Of a DNA stretch of 64,000 nucleotides, positions 39,731 to 55,200 are shown piece after piece; the stretch's first letter is position 1; the number at the start of each line of letters is the position of its first letter. The notes beneath the pieces are model-generated. The model had not been told where the DNA came from. It saw nothing but the letters and a program-made list of their open reading frames with translations, and ran no database searches. The stretch lies in contig NZ_AP025508.1 in the NCBI RefSeq assembly GCF_024347615.1, forward strand, positions 496,001 through 560,000, read 5' to 3'. This DNA comes from Vibrio splendidus. Lineage in GTDB: Bacteria > Pseudomonadota > Gammaproteobacteria > Enterobacterales > Vibrionaceae. Made by a program: the position numbers and the translations under genes.

Positions 39731-40309
39731 GGTTTTCTTAACTAGACTCGCGATGCGTTGGCCAAAATAGAAAGCGGTTTTAAGATCATTACTATTGATG
39801 TGATTATCGTTGCTCTCAGCCGTCTGATCATCACTGGCGACCAAACCAATACTTGAACCTGTGCGATTCAAACCTAAATCATCAATATGCTTTGAGATAT
39901 CAAGCCCTGCCCAAATCATGCCATGCTGACAAGCCAGAGTGAAAAAGCTCAGTAGGGTTTGCTGTTGTTCACCGTTAAGGCTACCACCAGTGGTGAAACC
40001 TGCAGCGAGCTTATTTCGCCATGCTTTCTTACAGTAGCTACCACTGCTCGCATCCATAAAGCTCTTAAACTGAGCCGCTGGTGAACCCATATAAGTCGGG
40101 GAGCCAAAGATAATGGCGTCACAGCTGTCTAATGCGCTGAGCTTATCGTCATTGTCATATCTTCCTTCGATTATTTCAGAAGAGAGCACCTCGATGAGCT
40201 GTGCTGAGTTAGATTGTTGAGTGTTAATGCCTTCAGCGATTGTCTCTGCGACTTGCTTAGTCGCTCCATTCTTAGAGAAGAAAACAATGCCCACTTTATT
40301 GATACTCAT
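39728..40309 (-). CDS. Flavodoxin-family (WrbA/NAD(P)H:quinone oxidoreductase-like) protein
   Basis: A 193-residue protein starting MSINKVGIVFFSKNGATKQVAETIAEGI, where SKNGATKQVA is an FMN phosphate-binding loop in the flavodoxin position. FGSPTYMGSPAAQFKSFMD and AGFTTGGSLNGEQQQTLLSFF match the NAD(P)H-dependent flavin reductase/WrbA group. The start at 40309 is set by AAGGGAG just upstream; a longer reading from 40327 would run through this site. Likely a cytosolic FMN oxidoreductase; its substrate cannot be told. It stands alone, with no clear operon partner. Confidence 0.8.
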   Translation of the reverse strand: MSINKVGIVFFSKNGATKQVAETIAEGINTQQSNSAQLIEVLSSEIIEGRYDNDDKLSALDSCDAIIFGSPTYMGSPAAQFKSFMDASSGSYCKKAWRNKLAAGFTTGGSLNGEQQQTLLSFFTLACQHGMIWAGLDISKHIDDLGLNRTGSSIGLVASDDQTAESNDNHINSNDLKTAFYFGQRIASLVKKT

Positions 40310-40498
40310 CTTGAACTCCCTTTTCAAGTGTTAGTAAATAAAATTATTTATAAAGCTATTTGTTTATTAATATAGCCTGTGAACTATGTAAGTAAACAAA
40401 AAACATTACTAACTAACAAGCTAACTAAATTGAGTGTCATGAAAGAAGGGGATCTTTGAAGGAAGAAATAGAGGGTATAAGTACTTTGAAAGCGAATT

Positions 40499-40522
40499 AA
40501 AAAAGGCTCCTTTGCGGAGCCT
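40499..40522 (-). terminator. Terminator of the yadS-like gene
   Basis: On the minus strand the stem GGCTCC/GGAGCC with loop GCAAA ends in a run of six T, 18 bases after the gene's stop. Confidence 0.85.
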
Positions 40523-40539
40523 CTTAGTCATCGTTCTAT

Positions 40540-41157
40540 CTATTTGATAGCAAAGGTAGGCAATGACAAGTGCCAGCGAATTGCGCCAAGCCTAATCAAT
40601 AGTGTTGTGAACACACCGGCTAAAAATGCGGTTTCTGAATCGTGCCCCATGAGAATCGCCATGGTATGAAAAGCACCACCAATGATACAAGCCGTGGCGT
40701 AGACTTCACTTCTTAAGATCATCGGCACTTCACGGGCAAGCACGTCACGGATAATACCGCCACCACAGCCTGTGATAACCCCCATGATAATAGCCACTAA
40801 TGCCGAGTCTTGATAATTCAGCGCTTTCTCAACACCAATGCCAACAAATACGGCTAAGCCTATCGCATCACATACCGGCAATATCCACCAAGCCAGACGT
40901 TTAGGGCGTCTTACAATAATCATGGTCAGCAAACAGGTAGTGATAATGACCCAAAGGTAGGTGGTATCGGTGATCCAAAACACGGGAGTCGCACCCAATG
41001 CCATGTCACGGATAGTGCCGCCGCCAATCGCGGTCACACTGCCTAGAACGGCTACGCCAAAGGGGTCCATCTTAAGACGGCCAGCGACAAATACGCCTGA
41101 GACAGCAAAAATGGCAGTGCCAAATAAATCGATAATATAAAGCAGCATGGAGTCCAT
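40540..41157 (-). CDS. yadS: TRIC/UPF0126 family membrane protein, YadS-like
   Basis: A 205-residue inner-membrane protein with about seven membrane segments and the duplicated motif of the family: AIGGGTIRDMALG near residue 45 and GCGGGIIRDVLAR near residue 130. Prokaryotic TRIC homologues act as cation channels; related YicG/YadS proteins have been linked to glycine transport. The function here is not certain. In E. coli yadS lies next to btuF and mtn, and the same grouping is seen here. Confidence 0.85.
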   Translation of the reverse strand: MDSMLLYIIDLFGTAIFAVSGVFVAGRLKMDPFGVAVLGSVTAIGGGTIRDMALGATPVFWITDTTYLWVIITTCLLTMIIVRRPKRLAWWILPVCDAIGLAVFVGIGVEKALNYQDSALVAIIMGVITGCGGGIIRDVLAREVPMILRSEVYATACIIGGAFHTMAILMGHDSETAFLAGVFTTLLIRLGAIRWHLSLPTFAIK

Positions 41158-41231
41158 GATACTGGTGCTCTTATAGTTAAAATTGTAGGGACAGGTCGGT
41201 GGCGAATTGTACGAAAAAACGCAGCAAATAG

Positions 41232-42101
41232 TTAGTGATTTTGCCTAGCTCTATCGAAGAAATCGCATACTTGTTGGATCGCTTTCAAAGTTCTCGTTGT
41301 CGGGCGATTAATCCAGTCAGAATTGAGTGACCAAATCTGATTTTGAGCGACTGCTGGGATCTCGTCCTCCCAAGTTTGCCACATGGTTCCATTCTCAATT
41401 GCGTGCTGAGAAGTGAAGATCACTTGCGGTTTCCTTAATACAACTTGTTCAATACCAACTTGAGGATAAGGGGAAGCACTGTCTTCGAAAATATTCTGGC
41501 CGCCACAAAATTCAAACACCTCACTTGGCCAGTGCCCTTGAGCGACGGTGATGATCGGCTTTTCACTTAGCTGATAAAAGTAGTTTACGGGTTCGGCATC
41601 TTTATATTTTAGTCTCAATGCGTTGAGTTTTTCTTTGTATTGCTTGGCATTGTTTTCCCCAATACTCGGATCACTGGAGTATTGGCTGAGTTGTTCAATA
41701 TTGGTCGCAATGCTGTCTAGGCTTTTGGTTTTCGAGTAGTAAATATTAAACCCAAATTGCTCTAGTTTCGCGAGCTCTCTGGGCGGGTTTCCCGCTGGCC
41801 ACGCAAGAATCAAATCAGGTTGCAGTGCGATGATTTTCTCAACCTTGATACCTTGATAGTTTGCCACTTTTTCAAGCTGGTCTGCTTGTGGTGGGTAATC
41901 ACTCCGCTCACTGACCGCAACAAGGTTATCACCTAAGCCAGCACTGTACGCGAGTTCAGTGGCGTGAGGAGCAAGGCTTACTACGCGTTGAGCTGGCTGT
42001 ACTTTTTCTGGAGTCTGCGATGTTTCTTCCGCAAATGATAAAGGCAGCCATAAGCTGGAAGACAAAAGAGTAAGGCTTGTAACAAGTGCTGAAGGTTTCA
42101 C
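41232..42101 (-). CDS. btuF: Vitamin B12 periplasmic binding protein BtuF
   Basis: A 289-residue class III substrate-binding protein for cobalamin. The GTG at 42101 is preferred: AAGGGA lies six bases upstream and the product then starts with a good Sec signal peptide (MKPSALVTSLTLLSSSLWLPLSFA). An ATG at 42122 would add seven residues and overlap cbiB more. VVSLAPHATELAYSAGLGDNLVAVS is typical of the family, as is DLILAWPAGNPP. The gene begins two bases after the cbiB stop, tying B12 uptake to a salvage enzyme. Confidence 0.88.
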   Translation of the reverse strand: MKPSALVTSLTLLSSSLWLPLSFAEETSQTPEKVQPAQRVVSLAPHATELAYSAGLGDNLVAVSERSDYPPQADQLEKVANYQGIKVEKIIALQPDLILAWPAGNPPRELAKLEQFGFNIYYSKTKSLDSIATNIEQLSQYSSDPSIGENNAKQYKEKLNALRLKYKDAEPVNYFYQLSEKPIITVAQGHWPSEVFEFCGGQNIFEDSASPYPQVGIEQVVLRKPQVIFTSQHAIENGTMWQTWEDEIPAVAQNQIWSLNSDWINRPTTRTLKAIQQVCDFFDRARQNH

Positions 42102-42102
42102 T

Positions 42103-43056
42103 CTAAATCCCTTGGTGAACAAATAGTAAGATTAGGCTTTGTAAAAATATCCAGATAGCAATACGACCAAACAGCAGCTTCTGAACCTGAGATAGATGCA
42201 GAGCTGATGGGGCGATTCTGCCCCCCAATTTTGCGCGAATGGCTTTGGTGTTGTTGTAAATAGCAGGGCCACCCAATGATAATTCCAGCTTGTTGCCAAC
42301 GGCCGTGATCAACCATGCAGGCCCGGGCAATGGCCAAGAACGGCTCTGGGTAAGCATCATTTTAAATGTGTGCGTTGCTTTATCACCACATACGATCATC
42401 AAAGCAAACAGACGCATCGGTATGAATTCGAGGATAGCGACTATCTTGATAGCCGTTGAGCCGAACGGAGAAAATTGCTTACGACTCGGCGACCAAGCTC
42501 GAGCTAACTCAACAACAAGGCGATACATTAAAGCCGCAATTCCACCACCAATGGCGTACCAGAATAAAACACATACCACATTGCGTGCGTAACCCATGAT
42601 GATGGTTTCAGCAGCTGCTTTGCCCAGCCCAAGTGATGACAGTGATTCGGTTTGACGATTTACAACCGGAGCCAGTAACTGACGAGCCGTGGCTTTATCT
42701 TCTCGACCAAGCGCTTTGATCAGCTGATTTGCTAGCTTTTCATTATTGCGCCAATCAATCGCCAGCAATAACAGCGCTAATTCAAACAGTTGAGATTGCC
42801 AAACCAATGGTTGCAGTGCCAATAGAATTATCAGAGTCGGCAGTACCATTACGCCCCAGGCTAATGTGCCCGAGATTAAGCTTTGGGAATAGTTTTGGTT
42901 GTTATTAACCTTGCTTGCTAAAAGCTCAGCAAACTTATGCCATAAGGTCGTAGGGTGTGCGGCATGGGGGATAGGTAAAATCAAATGAAAAAGCAGTGCT
43001 CCCCACATTACAAGGAGCACGCCATTTGCAAATACCTGATCAAACAGTGTTTGCAT
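42103..43056 (-). CDS. cbiB: Adenosylcobinamide-phosphate synthase CbiB/CobD
   Basis: A 317-residue integral membrane protein of the CbiB family, which attaches aminopropanol phosphate to adenosylcobyric acid in late cobalamin synthesis. It has several membrane segments and family-like blocks such as HPTTLWHKFAE near the start, LAPVVNRQTESLSSLGLGKAAAETI and GGPAIYNNTKAIRAKLGG near the end. The sequence is rather diverged. It lies between mtnN (10 bases away) and btuF in one minus-strand group. Alone it suggests salvage rather than full synthesis. Confidence 0.82.
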   Translation of the reverse strand: MQTLFDQVFANGVLLVMWGALLFHLILPIPHAAHPTTLWHKFAELLASKVNNNQNYSQSLISGTLAWGVMVLPTLIILLALQPLVWQSQLFELALLLLAIDWRNNEKLANQLIKALGREDKATARQLLAPVVNRQTESLSSLGLGKAAAETIIMGYARNVVCVLFWYAIGGGIAALMYRLVVELARAWSPSRKQFSPFGSTAIKIVAILEFIPMRLFALMIVCGDKATHTFKMMLTQSRSWPLPGPAWLITAVGNKLELSLGGPAIYNNTKAIRAKLGGRIAPSALHLSQVQKLLFGRIAIWIFLQSLILLFVHQGI

Positions 43057-43066
43057 GTCTAGTCGC

Positions 43067-43762
43067 TTACTTTAGTAGGGCAACCATCTTGATAACCATT
43101 TCTGAAGAGCTTTGAGCTGCTAGTGGCAGGAACTCTTCGAAGCTCATTGGTGATTCTTTGTCTGCAACGTCAGAGATTGCACGAACAACCACGAATGGTA
43201 CTTGGAATTGGTGACAAGCTTGAGCGATAGCCGATGCTTCCATCTCTACAGCAACGACAGACGGGAAGTGCTTGCGGATGAACTCTTGGCGTTCTGCTGT
43301 GCAAACAAATGCGTCGCCAGTACAGATAAGACCGCGAACGGCGTGCTTATCTTCCATTTGTGCTAGAGTTTGTTCAGCAACAGCCATCAGTTTGTCGTCA
43401 GCTTTGAACGCTGCTGGTTGACCTGCCATTTGACCAATTTCGTAACCGAAAGCTGTAACATCTGCATCGTGGTGACGAACTTCAGTAGAGATAACCACAT
43501 CGCCAAGGTTCAGTGTTGAATCAAAACCGCCAGCAGAGCCAGTGTTTAGAACGACATCTGGCTGGTATTCGCTTAGCAGGATTGAAGTACCAACAGCCGC
43601 TGCTACTTTACCAATGCCTGATTGAAGCAAAACAACGTCAACACCATTTAGCTGACCAGAGAAAAAGGTACAACCGCCTTTATTAACTTCAGTAATGTCT
43701 GAAATTGCTGCTTTTAGGATCGCAACTTCTTGCTCCATTGCGCCAATGATGCCGATTTTCAT
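43067..43762 (-). CDS. mtnN: 5'-methylthioadenosine/S-adenosylhomocysteine nucleosidase
   Basis: A 231-residue MTA/SAH nucleosidase (232 in E. coli), also called Pfs. It cleaves methylthioadenosine, S-adenosylhomocysteine and 5'-deoxyadenosine, and makes the precursor of autoinducer-2. It starts [20 protein letters not shown] and carries [21 protein letters not shown] and the catalytic aspartate in [11 protein letters not shown]. It leads the mtnN-cbiB-btuF group. The product of radical-SAM and B12 enzymes, 5'-deoxyadenosine, is one of its substrates, a loose link to its neighbours. Confidence 0.96.
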   Translation of the reverse strand: MKIGIIGAMEQEVAILKAAISDITEVNKGGCTFFSGQLNGVDVVLLQSGIGKVAAAVGTSILLSEYQPDVVLNTGSAGGFDSTLNLGDVVISTEVRHHDADVTAFGYEIGQMAGQPAAFKADDKLMAVAEQTLAQMEDKHAVRGLICTGDAFVCTAERQEFIRKHFPSVVAVEMEASAIAQACHQFQVPFVVVRAISDVADKESPMSFEEFLPLAAQSSSEMVIKMVALLK

Positions 43763-43803
43763 GTGTAGTCTCTTAATAAAAATTATTTAAACAGTAGAGC
43801 GAA

Positions 43804-43812
43804 ATTGTAGCA
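43804..43812 (-). promoter_or_regulatory. Extended -10 promoter of mtnN
   Basis: On the minus strand TGCTACAAT gives an extended -10, about 42 bases before the ATG. No good -35 is seen. Just upstream an inverted repeat GAGAAGTG/CACTTCTC (43818-43852) separates it from the DUF1499 gene. Confidence 0.45.
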
Positions 43813-43889
43813 TGGAAGAGAAGTGTCGAGCGACTGCCCAGAAGCACTTCTCATCCGAATACAGACGATTTATCTGTGTATTCTTTTAT

Positions 43890-44318
43890 CTATTTGATTA
43901 AGCCTTCGCTTTTCAAGCTAGCACGAAGTTGATCCGCTCGTTTTCGGTTGACGCCAAAGTCAGAATGGCCAGTGCGAGACTCTGAACGCACGATCAGTTT
44001 ACCATCAGTGATCTTAAGCTCTAAGTCATCGACAAAGCGCATGATGCGAGAAGTACATTCAACACGCAGGTAATCTTCGGTTTTACTGGCTGTTTTTGCG
44101 CCTGGTAAGGTTAGGGCAACTTGTTCAATCTGATCTAGAGTTACAGACTCTGAGAGGTCAAACTCTGCTAGAGCATGTTGTTCACGGTCATCTTGAGTTG
44201 AAACGCAGTTTGGTTTGTCTCCACAAGGTGATGAAGTTCTGTCTTTCATGTCCGTGATTCCTTGGCTGCAAGCGGTTAGAGTTAAAAGAGATAGAGAAAG
44301 GAGATCGGCTTTTTTCAT
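43890..44318 (-). CDS. DUF1499 family lipoprotein
   Basis: A 142-residue protein with a lipoprotein signal (MKKADLLSLSLLTLTAC, lipobox LTAC) and the DUF1499 hallmark PCGDKPNCVSTQD directly after it. The C-terminal half carries the DUF pattern of RVECTSRIMRFVDDLEL and SESRTGHSDFGVNRKRADQLRA. The function is unknown. AGGAAAC precedes the ATG. It is upstream of mtnN on the same strand but separated by a hairpin and a promoter, so probably its own unit. Confidence 0.85.
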   Translation of the reverse strand: MKKADLLSLSLLTLTACSQGITDMKDRTSSPCGDKPNCVSTQDDREQHALAEFDLSESVTLDQIEQVALTLPGAKTASKTEDYLRVECTSRIMRFVDDLELKITDGKLIVRSESRTGHSDFGVNRKRADQLRASLKSEGLIK

Positions 44319-44425
44319 AGTGTTTCCTATGGCTTGTTTTTAATTCTAATTGTAGTTATCGGTATTGGCTTATTTGTAATTGTTTTACGTATTTTCGTGA
44401 TGCTTGTGATAAACGAATCTAATTC

Positions 44426-44455
44426 AAAAAAGGATCCATAATTGGATCCTTTTTT
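44426..44455. terminator. Terminator of gltB1D1 (bidirectional shape)
   Basis: Perfect 12-bp stem AAAAAAGGATCC / GGATCCTTTTTT with loop ATAATT, 34 bases after the gltD stop on the minus strand. Confidence 0.9.
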
Positions 44456-44488
44456 ATAGTAACGAACTGAGTAATAAAGGAAAACCAA

Positions 44489-50381
<5,893 letters not shown>

Positions 50382-50713
50382 TGCAATTCTCCCTTTTGCT
50401 TCTCTGTCATCCAGACAGTAAATGACTAACTATTCATATACTTGTTATTTTTTATAAGCTTATAGTTTGTCTTTAGCTAGTTAAAACGTTATTGGTTGTG
50501 TTAACAAAACCGATTGGTTTTATTTTCACCAGCTTTACAACGTATAGCTAATTGTGTTTAAGGTCAAGTTCATGGTTAATTATCATGCGTAAACGCGATT
50601 AACCACGTAATAATCTAAAATAGTAGAATGATATCAAAGGGATATAAAAGGTAGATGTTAATGGAATTTAACATGTGTAACGAAGGGAATGTCCTAGGAG
50701 CCGTAAGGCAGAT
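50382..50713. other. Upstream region of gltB (gltD2-gltB intergenic)
   Basis: About 330 AT-rich bases with no gene. They should hold the gltB promoter on the minus strand. TTGACC with TATACG 15 bases away is the best pair seen but is poorly spaced. Short inverted repeats (AACC-GATT-GGTT near 50509-50520) may be operator sites. No regulator can be assigned. Confidence 0.4.
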
Positions 50714-50811
50714 AGAAAAAAGGCTAGCATCGAGTGCTAGCCAAACATAAAAGTTAGGAAGGGTGTTGCTTTTCCTCTAGGCTAACGTCATCGACGTTAG
50801 CCCGAGAAATA
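50714..50811 (-). ncRNA. Candidate 3'UTR small RNA / terminator of gltB2D2
   Basis: Directly after the gltD2 stop, the minus strand has a very stable hairpin, GGCTAACGTC-GAT-GACGTTAGCC (50780-50802) extended by CTC/GAG. An open stretch of about 35 bases containing CCCTTCCTAAC follows, then a second hairpin GGCTAGCA/TGCTAGCC (50722-50742) and six T. The second hairpin is a clear Rho-independent terminator. The whole looks like a Hfq-type 3'UTR sRNA, with CCUUCCU able to pair with Shine-Dalgarno sequences. The terminator is solid; the sRNA role is inference. Confidence 0.5.
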
Positions 50812-52281
50812 TTATGCGGAAAGCATGAGTGAATCAGCTTTCGCTTCTAAGTTTGAGTTACCCATTAAGAAGTCATCAATGGCAATTGCACATTCACGAC
50901 CTTCATTAATACAACGTACAACCAGAGACTGACCAGTACGCATATCACCAGCAGCGAAAACGCCTTTCTGGTTCGTCGCAAAACCTTCAGAAGCGACGTT
51001 ACCGCGCTCGTCCAGTTTAATGTCTAGTTGAGCAAGCACGCCTGTAGGCTCTGGGTGTAAGAAGCCCATTGCAAGGAATGCCATGTCACATGGAATAACA
51101 CGTTCAGAGTTCGCTACTTCATCAAAACCTGGACGTTCGCCTGGTTTTGCGTCTTGCCAAACGATGTCAGCGATACGTAGACCCGTTACTTGACCTTGGT
51201 CGTCGCTAATGAACTCTTTGGTTAAGATGTTCCAATGACGTTCACAACCTTCTTCGTGAGAAGTGGTGGTTTTCATGATCATTGGGTATTGAGGCCAAGG
51301 CATATTTGCAGGGCGTTTCTCTGGTGGGATCGGCATGATCTCAACTTGAGTAATGCTTGCTGCTTTATGACGGTTTGATGTGCCCACACAGTCAGAACCC
51401 GTATCACCACCACCGATAACCACAATGTGCTTATCTTTAGCGTGAAGCTCTTCTGTCTTAAGATCTAAGTCGTTGGCACGGCGATTATTTTGACCAAGGA
51501 ATTCCATGGCAAAATGAACGCCTTTAAGCTCACGACCTGGGATTGGTAAGTCGCGTGGAACCGTAGAACCACCCGTTAGCAATACCACATCAAACTCTTG
51601 GCGTAACTGTTGAGCATTAACATCAACACCGATGTGTTGGTTAACTTTAAATTCAACGCCAGCTTCAGCCATTAGGTTGATCTTACGATCAATCACGTCC
51701 ATACCCAGTTTGAAATCTGGGATACCGAAACGCAGTAGGCCACCGACTTTCTCATCACGTTCAAATACCGTCACAGAGTGACCTGCACTGTTTAGTTGCT
51801 CAGCAGCGGCTAGACCTGCAGGGCCTGAACCGATAACTGCGACAGTTTTCCCTGTGCGAGAGCGTGGTGTTTTAGGCTTTGCGTACCCTTCACGGTACGC
51901 AGTTTCTACAATCGTTTTCTCGATATTACAGATAGTGATTGGGTCTTGGTTGATGCCAAGAACACAGGCACTTTCACAAGGAGCAGGACAAACACGACCT
52001 GTAAACTCAGGGAAGTTATTGGTAGAGCTAAGAATGTTCCAAGCCTCTTCCCAGCTGTCGCGATAAACAGCGTCATTGAATTCTGGGATGATGTTACCAA
52101 TCGGACAGCCGTTGTGACAGAAAGGTACGCCACAGTCCATACAACGAGATGCTTGAGTATTGATCTTTTCACCAAACTCTTCGTTAAGTACGAACTCTTT
52201 GTTGTCTTCAATTCGAACTGACGGGTCGAGCTTCTTTGGAAGCTCACGACCGTGTTCTAAAAATCCAGTAGGCTTACCCAT
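50812..52281 (-). CDS. Glutamate synthase small subunit, second type
   Basis: A 489-residue GltD homologue with the same domain plan as the gltD at 44489 but a clearly different sequence. It opens MGKPTGFLEHGRELPKKLDP. Cysteine clusters are CMDCGVPFCHNGCP and CPAPCESAC; the FAD loop is [13 protein letters not shown] and the NADPH loop VVIGGGDTGSDC. It resembles the GltD type found widely in bacteria outside the enterics. It begins on the last base of the large-subunit gene (TAATG). It should pass NADPH electrons to the GltB2 at 52281-56828. Confidence 0.94.
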   Translation of the reverse strand: MGKPTGFLEHGRELPKKLDPSVRIEDNKEFVLNEEFGEKINTQASRCMDCGVPFCHNGCPIGNIIPEFNDAVYRDSWEEAWNILSSTNNFPEFTGRVCPAPCESACVLGINQDPITICNIEKTIVETAYREGYAKPKTPRSRTGKTVAVIGSGPAGLAAAEQLNSAGHSVTVFERDEKVGGLLRFGIPDFKLGMDVIDRKINLMAEAGVEFKVNQHIGVDVNAQQLRQEFDVVLLTGGSTVPRDLPIPGRELKGVHFAMEFLGQNNRRANDLDLKTEELHAKDKHIVVIGGGDTGSDCVGTSNRHKAASITQVEIMPIPPEKRPANMPWPQYPMIMKTTTSHEEGCERHWNILTKEFISDDQGQVTGLRIADIVWQDAKPGERPGFDEVANSERVIPCDMAFLAMGFLHPEPTGVLAQLDIKLDERGNVASEGFATNQKGVFAAGDMRTGQSLVVRCINEGRECAIAIDDFLMGNSNLEAKADSLMLSA

Positions 52282-55200
52282 TATACTGCCTCCACTTCTT
52301 CCGTTTGTGCCTGTTGTGCTTCAGCTTTACGCTTTTGAAGAACCGCTTTGTAGTCGCGTGGCATTACTTTAACTAGCGATGCAACACTTGCTTCAAAGTT
52401 GTCTAGGAAAGACTGAGCAACTTCACTTCCTGTGAATTCAACATGCTTAGTTAGCATATCTAGTAGAAGATCTTTATCTTCTTGTTCAATTGGATCTAGG
52501 TCTACAAGTTCTGCGTTGAGCTTAGTCTCGAAGTCACCTGCTTTATCCCAAACATAAGCGACACCGCCACTCATACCTGCAGCAAAGTTACGACCCGTTG
52601 AACCAAGGATAATTGCCGCACCGCCAGTCATGTATTCACAACCGTGGTCACCAACACCCTCAACAACAACCTTCGCACCAGAGTTACGAACACAGAAACG
52701 TTCGCCAGCCATACCGCGAATAAAAGATTCACCAGAGGTTGCACCGTAGAAACATACGTTACCCACCACGATGTTATCTTCAGCAACGATAGTAGATCTT
52801 GCATCTGGGTACAGTACCAACGTACCGCCAGACAGACCTTTACCCCAGTAATCGTTCGCGTCGCCTTCTACTTCGAACTTAACGCCTTTCGCAAGGAACG
52901 CACCGAAAGATTGACCAGCACTACCGTGGAACTTAACGTTCATTGGCTGTGGTAAACCTTGGTCTTTGTAAACCTTCGAGATTTCGTTCGACAGCATCGT
53001 GCCTGCTGAACGGTCCGTGTTGATGATAGGGAACTGAGCGGTAACCGCTTCACCTTTCTCAAGCGCTGGGATTGCAGCCTGAATCAACTTACGGTCTAGA
53101 ACGTCTTCAAGATTATGATTCTGTGTTGTCTGGTTGTAGATACCATCTTCTGCACGAGCCTGCTCAATGTGCAGTACCGGTGTTAGATCTAGGTTCTTGT
53201 ACTTCCAGTGACCGATGTCATCACGAACTTTAAGTTTGTGCGATTGACCAACCATCTCATCGATAGAGCGGAAGCCAAGTTCAGCCATTACTTCACGTAG
53301 ACCTTCAGCCATGTATTGGAAGAACGTTACTACGTCTTCTACGCGGCCGTCGAAACGCTCACGAAGAGTTTTGTTCTGTGTTGCGATACCAACAGGACAT
53401 GTATTCTTGTGACACTTACGCATCATGATACAGCCTTCAACAACTAGAGCTGCTGTTGCTACGCCCCATTCTTCAGCGCCAAGTAACGTTGCGACTGCAA
53501 GGTCACGTGGTGTTTTCATCTGACCATCAGACTGAACAACGATACGGTTACGTAGGCCGTTTTTCAGTAGTGTTTGGTGCGTTTCCGCTAGACCCAGTTC
53601 CCAAGGCAGGCCTGTGTGACGGATGGAAGACATCGGAGATGCACCCGTACCACCATCAAAACCTGCGATAAGTACCACGTCAGCTTTCGCTTTTGCTACA
53701 CCTGATGCAATCGTACCTACGCCAGCTTCTGATACTAGCTTCACGTTGACACGGCCGTTACGGTTCGCGTTTTTCAGATCGTAGATCAGCTGAGCCAAAT
53801 CTTCGATTGAGTAGATATCGTGGTGTGGCGGTGGAGAGATAAGACCTACGCCCGGAGTCGAGTGACGCGTTGCACCGATCCAGTCATCAACCTTATCACC
53901 AGGTAGTTGACCACCTTCGCCAGGTTTCGCACCTTGAGCCATCTTGATTTGTAGCTCATCAGCGTTAGATAGGTAGTAAGACGTTACACCAAAGCGACCA
54001 GAAGCCACCTGTTTGATTGCTGAACGTTCCCAGTCGCCATTTTCTTTACGCTCGAAACGTGCTGGATCTTCACCACCTTCGCCTGAGTTTGATTTCGCGC
54101 CAATGCGGTTCATCGCGACAGCCAGTGTTGAGTGAGCCTCATGCGAGATTGAACCGAAGCTCATTGCGCCTGTTGCGAAACGCTTAAGGATTTTCTCAAT
54201 AGGTTCTACTTCCGCTAGAGGAATAGAGCCTGCTGGGTTCTTGATGAAATCAAGTTGGCTACGTAGTGTTGCTGCGTTGTCGCCTTGAGCATCAACGGCG
54301 TTCGCGTACTTCTTGAATTGACCGTAATCTTTGTTACGCGTCGATTCTTGAAGTAGAGAAATGGTTTCTGGGTTGAATAAGTGCTTCTCACCACGTTGTT
54401 TCCACTGGTAAACACCGCCAACATCAAGAACTTGAGCTGGGATTTCACGAGCAGGGTAACCAACACGGTGACGAACTAATACTTCTCGTGCGATATCGTC
54501 GATCGTTAGACCTTGGATACGAGAAACAGTACCAGTGAAGTATTTTTCAACCACGGATTTGCTAACACCAAGTGCTTCAAAGATTTGAGCGCCGTGGTAA
54601 GACTGCAGCGTAGAGATACCCATCTTCGAGAAGATCTTCAGTAGACCGCCGTTAACACCCTTACGGTAGTTATCGAATAACTCACGTGGATGAACGTTTG
54701 GATCTAGCTTCTTAGTACGTTGCAGTTCAACAATCGTTTCGATAACTAGGTATGGGTTAACTGCGTTTGCACCGTAACCAATTAAGGTTGCAAAGTGGTG
54801 TGTCTCACGAGCATCGCCCGTTTCAACAACGATGTCACACTTAGCACGTAAACCTTTACGGATTAGGTGGTGGTGAACCGCGCCAACCGCCAGCATTGCT
54901 GGGATAGCTGCGTGGTTTGAGTTAACCGCACGGTCAGTCAGTAGAATGATAGAGTAACCATCAATAACCGCATCTTCTGCATATTGGCAGATACGTTTAA
55001 GTGCGCGCTCTAACTTACCTTGGTCTCCGTTTGCTTGGAATACGATATCCAGCGTCTTCGATTGAAGGTGCTCATTATCGATTGCACGCAGTTTCTCTAA
55101 CTCTGAGTTAGAAAGAACTGGAGACTCAAGTTCCACTTTTTGACAGTGTTCAGGCGTTTCAGCAAGTAGGTTCTGATCTTTACCTAGGTAAGTATTCAGA

